Of a stretch of DNA of 64,000 bases, positions 37,114 to 46,864 are shown piece by piece. The notes beneath the pieces were generated by a model that saw nothing but the letters and a program-made list of their open reading frames with translations, was not told the origin of the DNA and did not search any database. The stretch spans positions 1,860,001 through 1,924,000 of the forward strand of contig NZ_CP121196.1 of assembly GCF_039994875.1 (NCBI RefSeq), written 5' to 3'. Source of the DNA: Telmatobacter sp. DSM 110680 (GTDB lineage: Bacteria > Acidobacteriota > Terriglobia > Terriglobales > Acidobacteriaceae). How positions within the stretch are numbered: position 1 is the first letter of the stretch; every line of letters starts with the position of its first letter. A program made the translations under genes and the position numbers.

Positions 37114-38229
37114 ATGGCTGAGACGCGCGTGAGTCCGCGGGAGCGACTGGTCCTTACGGCGATTATCGAGCTCTATATTGCTACGGGAGAGCCGGTCGCA
37201 TCCCAGGCAGTAGCCGACCAGTTTGCACATAAAGAGGGACTTAGCTCAGCAACGATCCGCAATGTGATGGCGTCTCTGGGAGATGCTGGGTTGCTGGAAC
37301 AGGCGCATACTTCTGCCGGCCGAGTGCCTACGGCAGCGGCGTTCCGATTTTACGTAGAGCAGATTACCCGTCCCGAAGCCCCGATGGGGCGGATTGGACT
37401 GGGAGGGGCTGCTTTTGCGACGCTTCCGCAAAATGGCATCCCGCTGAGTGAGGAACGACGGGGGCAGATCGAAGAGAGCTTTGCAGGTGTGACGAGCTCA
37501 AACGAGTATCTGGAACGGACTTCGCACGTACTGGCGCTGGTTTCCAGCGGATTGGGAGTGGCGCTGGCGAGCGGAACAGCCGAGCAGGTACTGGAACATA
37601 TTCATTTTTCAAGGCTTTCGGCCGGACGCGTGCTTGCGGTGGTGGTGACTCGGGCTGGGGCAGTGCTGGACAGGGTTTTGGTTCTTGACCGCGAGTTCAC
37701 GCATCTTGAACTGGAGACGGCAGCGCGCTACCTGAACGAGACGTTTCATGCGTGGCCGATCGATCGGATTCGTACCGAGATCGCACGGCGGATCGAGGAG
37801 GAGCAAGCCGCTTACAACCAGTTGCTGGCGTCGGTCGAAGAACTCTGCCGCAAAGGCGCGCTGACGACGAGTGGCGACAACTCGGTGCTTTATGTGGAAG
37901 GGATGTCGAACCTGATTGCGGTGGAAGTGGATCGCGACCGGTTGAAGCAAATGCTGCTGGCTTTGGAAGCCAAGCAGCGTCTGGTTGATCTTTTAACGGC
38001 ATATGTCAACGGCAGTCAGCAGGAAGTGCGCGTGGTTGTAGGCCTCGATGAGGCGTCCCCGGCAATGCAGGATTTGGTGCTGATCGGGTCATCCACGCGA
38101 TTGGGCGGTACCAGCCTGGGGACAGTGGCAGTGATTGCGCCCACGCGCATCCAATATCAGGAGATGATCCAGGCAGTGCGCTATGTGGCGAGGCTTTCAG
38201 AGCGCATACTGGAGATTCCAAGTCAGTAA
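37114..38229 (+). CDS. hrcA: Heat-inducible transcription repressor HrcA
   Basis: A 371-residue protein with the HrcA architecture: N-terminal winged helix (about 8-75: LTAIIELYIATGEPVASQAVADQF, SSATIRNVMASLGDAGLLEQ, TSAGRVPT), a GAF-like middle, and the C-terminal segment with VYVEGMSNL-like LYVEGMSNL and LGTVAVIAPTRIQYQEMI. HrcA normally represses chaperone genes through CIRCE elements with GroEL as corepressor. First gene of an hrcA-grpE-dnaJ cluster. GAGGTAG precedes ATG 37114. Confidence 0.97.
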   Translation: MAETRVSPRERLVLTAIIELYIATGEPVASQAVADQFAHKEGLSSATIRNVMASLGDAGLLEQAHTSAGRVPTAAAFRFYVEQITRPEAPMGRIGLGGAAFATLPQNGIPLSEERRGQIEESFAGVTSSNEYLERTSHVLALVSSGLGVALASGTAEQVLEHIHFSRLSAGRVLAVVVTRAGAVLDRVLVLDREFTHLELETAARYLNETFHAWPIDRIRTEIARRIEEEQAAYNQLLASVEELCRKGALTTSGDNSVLYVEGMSNLIAVEVDRDRLKQMLLALEAKQRLVDLLTAYVNGSQQEVRVVVGLDEASPAMQDLVLIGSSTRLGGTSLGTVAVIAPTRIQYQEMIQAVRYVARLSERILEIPSQ

Positions 38230-38374
38230 GAGCGGGAGCGGACAAGGATGAGTGCGCGGATGAAAGTCCGCAAGCAAGAGAATTTTGCGCTAGATGCCTG
38301 CTGTTGAGATGGCAGCGTTGCTGAGGAATTTATCATTGACTAAGACTAGAAACATATGGGGAATGCGAAGAAAT

Positions 38375-38968
38375 ATGCCAGAGAAGGAAGCAGAGTTGAC
38401 GGCGGTAGAGAACGCGGAAGATGCAACGGGCGAGGCAGGGCAATCGGCCGAAATGGAGCCTCGCGCCGAGGAGCCACCGGTAGGCCGGGCTGAGTTCGAT
38501 CAGCTACAAGCCGAATATGACCAACTGAAGAAGGAACGCGACGCCCTGATTGATCGTCTGGCACGGTTGCAGGCAGAGTTTGAAAACGCACGCAAACGGT
38601 CGGAGAAAGAGAAAGCCGATTTCAAGGACTTTGCGCTGGGATCGGTTGTGGAGCAATTCCTGCCGGTGCTGGACAATTTTGAACTGGCGTTGAAGTCGAC
38701 AGGTTCACCGGAACAACTGCGCGCAGGCGTGGGGTTGATCGTGAAGCAGATGGAGGAGATTTTGCGCGGTCTGCAGGTGCAGCCTGTGGCGACTGTCGGT
38801 GAAGAATTCGATCCCCGCCATCACGAAGCCATGGGCTCGGTGGAACGCGACGACTTGCCCGATCAACATGTGGCCGAGGAGGTTCGCCGCGGGTACCGGC
38901 TGCGAGAGAAGTTGTTGCGCCCGGCGCTGGTGCGGGTTGTATCCAACCCAAAACAGACAAACGAGTGA
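38375..38968 (+). CDS. grpE: Co-chaperone GrpE
   Basis: A nucleotide-exchange factor for DnaK of 197 residues. The acidic N-terminal tail (about 1-55) is followed by the long dimerisation coiled coil (EFDQLQAEYDQLKKERDALI, RLARLQAEFENARKRSEKE) and the C-terminal beta domain with FLPVLDNFELAL, GVGLIVKQMEEIL, HEAMGSV and LREKLLRPALVRV. The start is uncertain: ATG 38375 gives the usual acidic tail; ATGs at 38363 and 38294 are in frame but less likely. It lies 145 bases after hrcA. Confidence 0.96.
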   Translation: MPEKEAELTAVENAEDATGEAGQSAEMEPRAEEPPVGRAEFDQLQAEYDQLKKERDALIDRLARLQAEFENARKRSEKEKADFKDFALGSVVEQFLPVLDNFELALKSTGSPEQLRAGVGLIVKQMEEILRGLQVQPVATVGEEFDPRHHEAMGSVERDDLPDQHVAEEVRRGYRLREKLLRPALVRVVSNPKQTNE

Positions 38969-39073
38969 AACTGACTGGCACATCGATTTTGGCTATACGT
39001 GATTCTGCAAGACAAGACAGCCAGCGTGCATTGAACGGGCTCCGCGCCCCCATCGACGGAAGGTCCCAAGGGT

Positions 39074-40204
39074 TTGAACACAAGAGTGAGTAAAGCAGAT
39101 TACTACGAAGTGCTGGGTGTATCGCGCGACGCCAGCGACCAGGAATTGAAGAGCGCGTATCGCAAACTGGCGCTCCAGCATCATCCCGATCGCAATCCGG
39201 GAGATCACGCTGCTGAAGAGAAATTCAAGGAAGCCAGCGAGGCTTACCAGGTGTTGAGCGATGCCGACAAGCGGGCGGCCTACGATCGCTACGGTCACGC
39301 CGGCATCAGCGGTGGCGGGCCGGGCGGATTTGGCGGGTTCTCCGGCGCTGTTGACCTGGGCGACATCTTCGGCGACCTGTTCGGCGAGATGTTCAACGTG
39401 GGCGGCGGGCAGCAGCGGAGTGCGCGCCAACATCGCGGCGACGACCTGCGCTTTGATCTCGCGATCGATTTCGAAGAAGCAATCTTCGGCACAGAAAAAG
39501 AGATCAAGATTCGCCGGCTCGAAGCCTGCGAGACATGCAAGGGAAGTGGCAGCGCTTCGGGACGTGGTCCTTCGGTGTGCCCGCAGTGTCACGGGCGCGG
39601 ACAGATTCGCTACCAGCAAGGATTCTTCTCGGTGGCTCGGACGTGCAGCACCTGTTCGGGTCGCGGATCGATCATCAGCGATCCATGCCAGACGTGTCGT
39701 GGCGAGACGCGCTTGACGAAGGAGATTAAACTCACCGTCAAGGTACCGCCAGGTGTCGAAGAGGGAACGCGCATTCGTTATACAGGCGAAGGCGACGTGG
39801 GCCGGGGAGGCGCACAGAGCGGCGATCTCTATGTGGTGCTTGCGATTCGCAAGCATGACTTCTTCGAACGTGAAGGACAGAATCTGCACTGCGTGATTCC
39901 GATCAGCTTTCCCCAGGCCGCGCTTGGAGCGGATATCGAGATTGCCGGAGTCGACGGTCCAGTGATGTTGAAGATTCCCGAAGGCACACAAAGCGGAAAG
40001 GAATTGCGGCTCCGCGGGAAAGGCGTGCCGTATCTGAACGAGAAGGGTCGCGGCGACCTGATCGTCAGGGTAGTTGTACAGATTCCGAAGAAGCTGACCC
40101 GCGCGCAACGCGAATTAATTACCGAACTTAGTAATTCGATGTCGGTGGAGAATAAGCCGACATCTCCTGGGTTGCTGGATAAGATGAAAGACCTCTTCAG
40201 CTAG
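39074..40204 (+). CDS. dnaJ: Chaperone DnaJ
   Basis: A 376-residue type A Hsp40: J domain (about 8-75) with HHPDRNPG, a Gly/Phe-rich linker ([12 protein letters not shown]), a zinc-finger region with four motifs [24 protein letters not shown] and CQTCRGET (the last slightly altered), and the substrate-binding C-terminal domains. It stimulates DnaK ATPase. The start is TTG 39074 or a GTG 12 bases later. dnaK is not in the window. Third gene of the hrcA cluster. Confidence 0.97.
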   Translation: MNTRVSKADYYEVLGVSRDASDQELKSAYRKLALQHHPDRNPGDHAAEEKFKEASEAYQVLSDADKRAAYDRYGHAGISGGGPGGFGGFSGAVDLGDIFGDLFGEMFNVGGGQQRSARQHRGDDLRFDLAIDFEEAIFGTEKEIKIRRLEACETCKGSGSASGRGPSVCPQCHGRGQIRYQQGFFSVARTCSTCSGRGSIISDPCQTCRGETRLTKEIKLTVKVPPGVEEGTRIRYTGEGDVGRGGAQSGDLYVVLAIRKHDFFEREGQNLHCVIPISFPQAALGADIEIAGVDGPVMLKIPEGTQSGKELRLRGKGVPYLNEKGRGDLIVRVVVQIPKKLTRAQRELITELSNSMSVENKPTSPGLLDKMKDLFS

Positions 40205-40320
40205 ATCATTTTGATTTATTCAGGTATCGATGCATCGGTTCTCTTTCCGCGTAATGTCAGAATGCGCCTGACGTGAATCCGGTCAGACAATAATTCCAAC
40301 CGTCGTCAGGATGGGAGAAC

Positions 40321-41628
40321 ATGGCACTCCGCAATCTGATTCTCCGCTTCGCACTTGGCGGACTGATGGCGGCTTTGAGTTTTCTGATCGCGCGATCAAA
40401 ACTCCCCGAAAAGCTGTCGGGTTGGGATGAAAGGCAGTTCGATCGCAGTCTAGTGGCGCTATATGCGTGCAGCCGCTTTCTGATTTTCATTGCGGCGTTC
40501 TTCGTTTTTCATCAAAAGCCGTGGGCTGATCTCGTGTCGTTTTATGTTCCGCAGGCGCATTCCGCTATGCAGGGTTTGGTTCCGTATAGAGATTTTTCGA
40601 CAAGCTATGCCCCACTCAATCCATACCTTGACGCGCTATTGCTCCGGTTGCACGATTCGCCACTTTCGATCCTGATTTTTCAGATCGCATGCGATGTTGT
40701 CTCTGTCCCTTTCTGGATCAGGTTTTTTCGCCGCTGCTTGAATGAAGCCACGGTTCGGAAGGCTGCGCTGCTGTATCTTGTGCAGCCGCTGGTGATTTGG
40801 GAAATCTGTCTGGACGGTAAAAACCAGGGATTCATTTCGCTCTTGCTCGCCATTAGTTTTTGCGCGATTGCGAGAAAGGAAATTGTCTCCGGAATTTCCT
40901 TGAGCCTGACATGGATTCTAGTAAAGATACTCCCAGTGATATTCGTGCCAACGCTTTTTATGGGAGCGCGGAAGCGGACAATATGGTTGCTGAGCGTCGC
41001 TATTCCTTCTGTCTTGGTTTACGGCGCTTTTATCGCTGTCAGAGCGGATGTGACCTGGGCAGTGCGGAAGGAGGGCAGTCTTGCGACCCCGCAGAATCTT
41101 CCGTATCTCTTCGGAGCCGTTACCGGATATAACCTGCCCGAAGGTTTGTTGAGTCTACTAGCAATTATCGTTGTGGCCTTCGCGCTGATAATCACGATCA
41201 GGATTCAACTGCGTACTAAGGATGATCCAGCGAGACTATGGATCATGGCGCTGAGCGTTGAACTTATCCTGCTTGCAGTGATGCTGATGAACAAGAAATC
41301 GGATACCTCGTATCTGGGCATGTGCTTTTTTCTGCTGTGTGCATTCGCGGCTTTCGATGCGGACCGCGGCAGACGCGCAATGGCCGGCTTATATGCACTG
41401 CTTTCCTTACTCGCTTTACCGATTGCCAGTTTCTGGTATTGGCCGTTAAACCGGGAGTCTGCCAGCCAACTTCACACACTCTGGGTGGCCGGCAATCGAA
41501 ACGCATGGATCATGATGGCGATGCAGTCTCTGCTGGCGGTGAGCTACATCGGCTTGATGCTGGGAATCGTTCGCACAGTGCGCGGACGGGTGAAAGGTCT
41601 GACACCAGAAACGATCGCCAGGGGCTGA
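40321..41628 (+). CDS. Multi-spanning membrane glycosyltransferase-like protein (GT87/GT-C type)
   Basis: A 435-residue protein with about ten TM helices. The periplasmic loop after TM2 contains DLVSFYVPQAHSAMQGLVPYRDFSTSYAPL and HDSPLSILIFQ, typical of GT-C glycosyltransferases (GT87/DUF2029, mannosyl- or arabinosyltransferases using polyprenyl-phosphate sugars), with the Asp-Tyr-Tyr pattern near the first loop. The assignment is by topology and motif, not by full match. GGGAGAAC precedes ATG 40321. It converges with the HAD-UbiA gene, whose product could make its lipid donor. Confidence 0.7.
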   Translation: MALRNLILRFALGGLMAALSFLIARSKLPEKLSGWDERQFDRSLVALYACSRFLIFIAAFFVFHQKPWADLVSFYVPQAHSAMQGLVPYRDFSTSYAPLNPYLDALLLRLHDSPLSILIFQIACDVVSVPFWIRFFRRCLNEATVRKAALLYLVQPLVIWEICLDGKNQGFISLLLAISFCAIARKEIVSGISLSLTWILVKILPVIFVPTLFMGARKRTIWLLSVAIPSVLVYGAFIAVRADVTWAVRKEGSLATPQNLPYLFGAVTGYNLPEGLLSLLAIIVVAFALIITIRIQLRTKDDPARLWIMALSVELILLAVMLMNKKSDTSYLGMCFFLLCAFAAFDADRGRRAMAGLYALLSLLALPIASFWYWPLNRESASQLHTLWVAGNRNAWIMMAMQSLLAVSYIGLMLGIVRTVRGRVKGLTPETIARG

Positions 41629-41718
41629 GTCTGTTGAAGAGAAACTCTGGAAACGCTGCGGATGATGAAACTGACAGACGCCAGGAAATCCGAACGTGAG
41701 CCTCATCGTGTGCGCAGG

Positions 41719-43173
41719 CTACATGGCCAGCAGTACTACCACGGCAACAACCGCACCCATGACAAGGCTGGCTGCATCCGTGAGAGCAAAAGCTACCGGA
41801 TCTTCGTCAAGTTCTCCGCGCGAGGCGAGCAGCCAAACTCGACAGAGCCAAAGGATCATGCAGGGCACGATGAGCCACAATCGCTGCGGGTAGTGATAGA
41901 GGACCGTTACGTCTTGACTGCTGATGTAGTTTGCAAAAACAACTACCGCGGCGAAGGCACTCGCCGTCCCGAAAGTCCGAATCTGCTCAATATCGCTCAT
42001 CAGATAGCCGCGGCCATTTTTGATCTGAGAACCCGTGAGCCGCAAATTTTCCAGTTCCGCGAAGCGTTTCACGATCGCGAGGGACAGGAAAAGGAAGATG
42101 GCAAAGCCTGCCAGCCAATGCGAAATCCGGACTTGGGTCGCGGCGCCGCCTGCCAGCAATCGCAGAGTGTACAAGCCAGAAAGGGCTAGAACATCCACAA
42201 GCGCAATGCGCTTGAGATAGAGCGAGTAAGCAAGTGTGGAGCCGAGGTAAAGAAGAAGCCAGTAACTGAACGTTGGAGGAAGCAGTTGTGCGACGGCAAA
42301 GCCTAACCCCAGAAGCAGAGCGGCCACGATAAGGCCACTGGAAGGCGCAAGATCGCCGGATGCAAATGGGCGTAGTCGCTTTTTTGCGTTGCGCCGGTCG
42401 GCCTCAATATCGAGAAGGTCGTTGACCAGGTAGGTGCCGGACGCGGTTGAGCAGAAGCAAACGAAAGCAAGAAACGAAGCGGTCAGCAATTGGATTGAAT
42501 GACTGTGAGAAAGAAGTGGAGGAAGGAAAATGAGAAGGTTCTTAGCCCACTGATGCGGTCGAAGGGCCTTTACGAGCGACCGCCACAGCGTGCTTCGTTC
42601 TTCGAAGGCTCGGGAAGGAACAATTCCGCGAGCACGCAGCTTCGAGTTCAATCTCCGGCTCGGATTGGCCACCATGGACTCGGCAGCTCCAGCCATAAGC
42701 GGCAAATCAGGTGTGTCGTTGCCTACGTATACAAAGTTGCTTCCGCCAAGGCGATTTCTGAGGCTTTCTAGTTTTCTGTTTCCCGTGAGATTGCGAACGC
42801 CATCGCTTCCTAGAACACCATCGAAGACTCCAAGATGATCGGCAACGCGCTCTGCTAGTCGGATATCCGCGCCGGTTGCAAGATAGATTTGCCGGCCGCG
42901 TGCGTGCTCCTGTTGCAGGAACCGCAGCAGCGTGCGGTTGTAGGGAAGATGGACGACATCGAGGACGACGTTTTCGGTCACAAAGGATTTGAATTGTGCC
43001 TTGCCGCGAAGTACTTGTCCGGGTAAGCGCAACAGGAGCAGAGGATGAGTGCGTGCAAGAACCAGCAGAGAGTCAATCAGGGTATCTGACTTGACCAGCG
43101 TTCCGTCCAGATCGACGCAAAGAGGCTTGAATTCTTTAACCTTCGATTCGGACTGCGCTACGACTTGGGACAA
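41719..43173 (-). CDS. ubiA: HAD phosphatase - UbiA prenyltransferase fusion (decaprenyl-phosphate phosphoribosyltransferase-like)
   Basis: A 484-residue two-domain protein. Residues 1-200 are a HAD-type phosphatase (motif I DLDGTLVKSD at about 20, later GNDTPDLPLMA). Residues 205-484 form a UbiA fold with RPHQWAKNLLIFLPPLL, NDLLDIEADRRNAKKRLRP and ALSGLYTLRLLAGGAATQVRI, then FLSLAIVKRFAELE. These match decaprenyl-phosphate phosphoribosyltransferase rather than the ubiquinone enzymes. Inferred reaction: polyprenyl phosphate plus PRPP gives polyprenylphosphoryl-5-phosphoribose, which the HAD domain might dephosphorylate. The start is TTG 43173 with GAGG six bases upstream; a TTG at 43254 lacks a site. 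Confidence 0.88.
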   Translation of the reverse strand: MSQVVAQSESKVKEFKPLCVDLDGTLVKSDTLIDSLLVLARTHPLLLLRLPGQVLRGKAQFKSFVTENVVLDVVHLPYNRTLLRFLQQEHARGRQIYLATGADIRLAERVADHLGVFDGVLGSDGVRNLTGNRKLESLRNRLGGSNFVYVGNDTPDLPLMAGAAESMVANPSRRLNSKLRARGIVPSRAFEERSTLWRSLVKALRPHQWAKNLLIFLPPLLSHSHSIQLLTASFLAFVCFCSTASGTYLVNDLLDIEADRRNAKKRLRPFASGDLAPSSGLIVAALLLGLGFAVAQLLPPTFSYWLLLYLGSTLAYSLYLKRIALVDVLALSGLYTLRLLAGGAATQVRISHWLAGFAIFLFLSLAIVKRFAELENLRLTGSQIKNGRGYLMSDIEQIRTFGTASAFAAVVVFANYISSQDVTVLYHYPQRLWLIVPCMILWLCRVWLLASRGELDEDPVAFALTDAASLVMGAVVAVVVLLAM

Positions 43174-43434
43174 ATCTAACCTCGTATTGAAAGAGCCGAT
43201 GAGAACCAGGCAATCGCGGGCATGTGTATCGTTTTGCCATTTAAGACGGCGCAAAACTACAATCTAAGGTCTTTGAGAACGGCTCAAGTATACAGCCGCG
43301 GCAACGCGGAAAAATCGGCGAGAAGCGGCCTCAGCAACGATTACTGCAAGGTAAGAATAAAAGATAGACGCTATACAAGTTCTTATGCCTGTCCTGTCAA
43401 TTCGTTACGGGCACTGCTTCATGGCGTGGGGCGA

Positions 43435-43440
43435 TATAAT
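43435..43440 (+). promoter_or_regulatory. Consensus -10 box just ahead of the kinase start
   Basis: Perfect TATAAT ends seven bases before ATG 43448, which would make the transcript leaderless. No convincing -35 is seen. Confidence 0.4.
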
Positions 43441-43447
43441 CGCCCAG

Positions 43448-46072
43448 ATGCCGCTCAACCCACGCCAAGTCATTGATCACTACGAAATCGTTGCGCTGAT
43501 TGGCTCGGGCGGCATGGGAGAGGTGTACCGGGCGCGAGATACACGGTTGAATCGCGATGTTGCGATCAAAGTTTTGCCGGGTCTGTCGACCGCAGAGCCA
43601 GAGCGACTGCACCGATTTGAACAGGAGGCCCGCGCGGCGGCCGCGCTAAATCACCCGAACATTCTCGCGGTTTACCAGATGGGAATGCATCAGGGGGCGC
43701 CCTACCTGGTTTCAGAATTGCTGGAAGGCGAGACCTTGCGCGACAGGCTAAAGCGTGGCGCATTGCCCGTTCGAAAGGTCGTCGATTACGGGGTCCAGAT
43801 TGCAAAGGGGCTCGCAGCAGCACACGAGAAGGGCATCATTCATCGCGACCTGAAACCGGAAAACCTATTCCTTACCAAGGATGGACAAGCGAAGATTTTG
43901 GATTTCGGCCTTGCGCGATTGACCCAGCCGCGTGAGTCGGAGCTAGTGCAATCGGCGCATGAAGTGCAAACGGTGGCAGGCATGCTCATGGGTTCCATGG
44001 GATACATGTCTCCCGAACAGGTTCGCGGAAAGGTGGCAGACCAGAGGTCCGACATCTTTACATTCTGCGCTGTTCTCTACGAGATGCTGACCGGCAAGCG
44101 GGCATTTCAGAAGGCGACCTCCATCGATGCAATGACCGCGATTTTGAATGAAGAGCCGACTCCGTTGTCGCAGGTGGTGCCCAATATTCCGCCTGCAATT
44201 GAGAGGGTGGTTCAGCGTGGCCTGGAGAAGAATCCTGAGCAGCGATTCCAGTCGGCATCGGACCTGGGCTTTGCGCTTGAGGCGGCAGTGGATCCGGCGC
44301 AGTCGATGTACACTTCCAGCTACAGATTGGAGCCGAAGCGTGCGGCCCGCTCGCGAACTCGCGTTCTCCTGCTGGCTGCCGGAGCATTGGTGATTCTCGG
44401 CATCATCGGATATCTGTGGATGCGGCCCGTGCCTGAGCCACAGGTCGCGAACTACGTACAGTTAACCCACGATGGATCGCAGAAGTCGCTGATCGGGACG
44501 GACGGCTCGAGAATCTTCCTGAGCGTTCTTACTTCCGGTGCTGAGGATACGGCGACGATACCGATTGCTGGCGGCGAACCGACGCGGATCACTTTACCCT
44601 CGCCTAATATGTCCCCCGTGGATCTCTCGCCAGACGGTGCATCCTTCCTTGTCGTGAACGGCACGGGATATCCGGCGACGGGGCCCTTCTGGAGCCTTCC
44701 GATTTTGGGCGACTCCCCGCGGAGATTGGGAGAGGCTGCGGGTCACGTCGGTGAATGGTCCGCGGACGGGAATCAGCTCGTGTTTGGGAAAGGACAGGAA
44801 GTCTACCTGGCGAACGGAGACGGCACAAACATACGCAAGTTGACCACAATGAAAAATCTGGTGTCCGGGATCTCAATTTCGAAGGACGGATCCCGGGTTC
44901 AGGTTGAGACGCAAGAGATTTCTCAAAGTGGTACCAGCGTAGTGGTGGGCGAGCGATCTATCTGGGAGGTTTCTGCGAGTGGTTCGAGTCCGCGTCCCTT
45001 GATTCCGAATTGGCAGAACTCCAACGACGAGTGCTGTGGACGATGGACAGCAGACGGAAACTTTTTCGTCTTCCAGTCTGGTGGGCAGATCTGGGCTCTC
45101 GCAGGAGAAGGGCGCTTTCTGCAACGAAGAGCGAAGCCAGTCCAGTTGACCTTCAGTCCGATGCAACTGCAGTCGCCACTTCCAAGTAAGGACGGGAAGA
45201 AACTGTTCGTTGTGGGAATGACCTTCCGAGGCGAACTAACATCGGTGGATGTGAAAACGGGGAAGCCTTCGCTCTACCTTGGTGGAATATCGGCGGATTG
45301 GATTGACGCGTCCCGAGACGGCAAGCAGGTTGTGTATGTGTCTTATCCGCAAGGCGACCTCTGGAGGTGCAATGCGGACGGAAGCGGACGGGTGCAATTG
45401 AGCTTCAGTCCCGTAAAGCCGGTTTTGCCGCGGTGGTCGCCGGATGGCCAGACGATTCTCTTCTTCGAATTTCCCGATGGACCCAGCAAGCCTGGAAAGA
45501 TATACGAAATTCCTGCTTCGGGAGGCAGTCCGCGCCAACTGATTCCGGACGATATGCAGAATGAGCAGGACCCGACTTGGTCGGCGGATGGCAAGCAGAT
45601 AGCGTTCGCTGGCGACGCCAATGACGCGCTCGTGCAAAGCAATGGTCCCGCGATCAAAATTCTGAACGTGGAGACCGGGAAAGTCTCGCCACTCTCTGGG
45701 TCGCAAGGGATGTTTTCGCCGCGTTGGTCTCCGGATGGCCGCTACATCGCAGCCATGAGCAGTGATTCACGCAAACTGATGCTTTTTGATTTTCAGACAC
45801 AGAGCTGGAAACAAATCGGAAGCGGGACGCTTAGCTGGCTAAACTGGTCGCGCGACGGACAGTACATCTTCGTGAAAGATCTGTCCGGCAAAGGCTCGGT
45901 GGAGCGGATTAGAGTACCCGACGGAAAAGTGGAGCAGCTAGTAGACCTGAAGGATTTTGTGCTGACGGGGCTTGGCGGGGGGGCGGTTTCGGTGGCCCCT
46001 GATGGTTCGCCGCTACTGCTGCGCGACCGGGGTACGCAAGACGTTTACGCGCTGGACTGGGTCCAGCCGTAG
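43448..46072 (+). CDS. Receptor-type Ser/Thr protein kinase with C-terminal beta-propeller
   Basis: An 874-residue membrane kinase. The N-terminal PknB-like domain (about 12-275) has GSGGMGEVYRARDTRL, VAIKVL, HRDLKPENLFLTKDG, DFGLARL and the APE-equivalent MSPEQVRG. A single TM (about 309-329, LLLAAGALVILGIIGYLWM) leads to a PD40/TolB-like propeller with repeats such as SPDGASFLVVNGT, SADGNQLVFGK, RWSPDGQTILFF and RWSPDGRYIAAM. The propeller probably senses an external or envelope ligand. This layout is common in Acidobacteriota. ATG 43448 is preferred; it also fits the -10 box. Confidence 0.95.
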   Translation: MPLNPRQVIDHYEIVALIGSGGMGEVYRARDTRLNRDVAIKVLPGLSTAEPERLHRFEQEARAAAALNHPNILAVYQMGMHQGAPYLVSELLEGETLRDRLKRGALPVRKVVDYGVQIAKGLAAAHEKGIIHRDLKPENLFLTKDGQAKILDFGLARLTQPRESELVQSAHEVQTVAGMLMGSMGYMSPEQVRGKVADQRSDIFTFCAVLYEMLTGKRAFQKATSIDAMTAILNEEPTPLSQVVPNIPPAIERVVQRGLEKNPEQRFQSASDLGFALEAAVDPAQSMYTSSYRLEPKRAARSRTRVLLLAAGALVILGIIGYLWMRPVPEPQVANYVQLTHDGSQKSLIGTDGSRIFLSVLTSGAEDTATIPIAGGEPTRITLPSPNMSPVDLSPDGASFLVVNGTGYPATGPFWSLPILGDSPRRLGEAAGHVGEWSADGNQLVFGKGQEVYLANGDGTNIRKLTTMKNLVSGISISKDGSRVQVETQEISQSGTSVVVGERSIWEVSASGSSPRPLIPNWQNSNDECCGRWTADGNFFVFQSGGQIWALAGEGRFLQRRAKPVQLTFSPMQLQSPLPSKDGKKLFVVGMTFRGELTSVDVKTGKPSLYLGGISADWIDASRDGKQVVYVSYPQGDLWRCNADGSGRVQLSFSPVKPVLPRWSPDGQTILFFEFPDGPSKPGKIYEIPASGGSPRQLIPDDMQNEQDPTWSADGKQIAFAGDANDALVQSNGPAIKILNVETGKVSPLSGSQGMFSPRWSPDGRYIAAMSSDSRKLMLFDFQTQSWKQIGSGTLSWLNWSRDGQYIFVKDLSGKGSVERIRVPDGKVEQLVDLKDFVLTGLGGGAVSVAPDGSPLLLRDRGTQDVYALDWVQP

Positions 46073-46141
46073 AGTTCAGGTCCATAGCGGTACATTAGGG
46101 CCGAAGCCTCTGAAAGTCCCGAAACAAGCTGAAGGGGAGAT

Positions 46142-46217
46142 TGGTGGAGCTGAGCGGGATCGAACCGCTGGCCTCCTCGTTGCGAACGAGGCGCTCTCCC
46201 AGCTGAGCTACAGCCCC
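46142..46217 (-). tRNA. tRNA-Ala (anticodon CGC)
   Basis: A 76-base cloverleaf on the minus strand: acceptor GGGGCTG pairs with CAGCTCC, then A and an encoded CCA. Anticodon stem CCTCG/CGAGG encloses TTCGCAA, giving CGC. It differs from the rRNA-operon tRNA-Ala (TGC) mainly in the anticodon arm. Confidence 0.97.
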
Positions 46218-46345
46218 ACGACTTATTTAGTCTACCAGCGAGTGCGCGATCGTGAAAGTCGGCTATCCACGCCTTTACCGTTTGGAACGAATTTGGATCG
46301 CTCAGGCCAAAGCGTTTTGTGGATACGGAGAATATCAAATATTAG

Positions 46346-46374
46346 TTGACTGGGAAACAGTTGAGTCATATTTT
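46346..46374 (+). promoter_or_regulatory. marR promoter (leaderless arrangement)
   Basis: TTGACT (46346-46351), a 17-bp spacer and TATTTT (46369-46374). Transcription would start at the ATG 46381 itself. AGTTGA occurs twice, at 46344 and 46359, in and after the -35, a possible operator for autoregulation. Confidence 0.65.
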
Positions 46375-46380
46375 ACTTTT

Positions 46381-46854
46381 ATGAGCAAGACAAGAGAGTA
46401 TGCCGGGGCGGTAAGTGATCTGAGAACGCACGTTGGATTCTGGCTGCGTTTTGTCTCGAATCACGTTTCACATGCATTTGCTCGCAAGCTGCTGCTCAGC
46501 AGGGTCACCGTGGCGGAGTGGGTGGTAATGCGGGAGATGTTTGACGATGAGGAGACTTCGCCTGGCATTCTTGCCGATCGGATCGGGATTACACGCGGGG
46601 GAGTATCGAAGCTGGTGGACCGGCTGGTGAGCAAGGAACTGGTGATGCGGCGGGAGCGCGCTGATGACCGGCGGTTCCAGTCGATCGCTCTTACGGCCGC
46701 GGGACGGCGTCTGCTTCCGCAACTCGCTGCCCTGGCAGACCAAAACGATGAGGAGTTCTTTCATCCGCTCACCGCGAAGGAGCGCGCAGTCCTGGTAGCC
46801 ACGATGAAAAAGCTGGTACAGGCGCATGGTCTGCAGACAGTACCAACGGAATAG
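46381..46854 (+). CDS. MarR-family transcriptional regulator
   Basis: A 157-residue winged-helix protein with MarR features: FVSNHVSHAFARKLLLSRVTVAEWVVMRE, ADRIGITRGGVSKLVDRLVSK (recognition helix), VMRRERADDRRFQSIALTAAGRRLLPQL (wing and dimerisation helix). It is likely to repress itself and the adjacent DUF1398 gene, ten bases downstream. A longer frame beginning at 46252 would run through the promoter; ATG 46381 agrees with it and no Shine-Dalgarno is visible. Confidence 0.92.
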   Translation: MSKTREYAGAVSDLRTHVGFWLRFVSNHVSHAFARKLLLSRVTVAEWVVMREMFDDEETSPGILADRIGITRGGVSKLVDRLVSKELVMRRERADDRRFQSIALTAAGRRLLPQLAALADQNDEEFFHPLTAKERAVLVATMKKLVQAHGLQTVPTE

Positions 46855-46864
46855 AGGAGAAGAG

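Noticed and set aside
38993..40108. 371-residue minus-strand reading frame
   Set aside because: It is antisense to dnaJ, which is certain; composition is atypical and no family is recognised.
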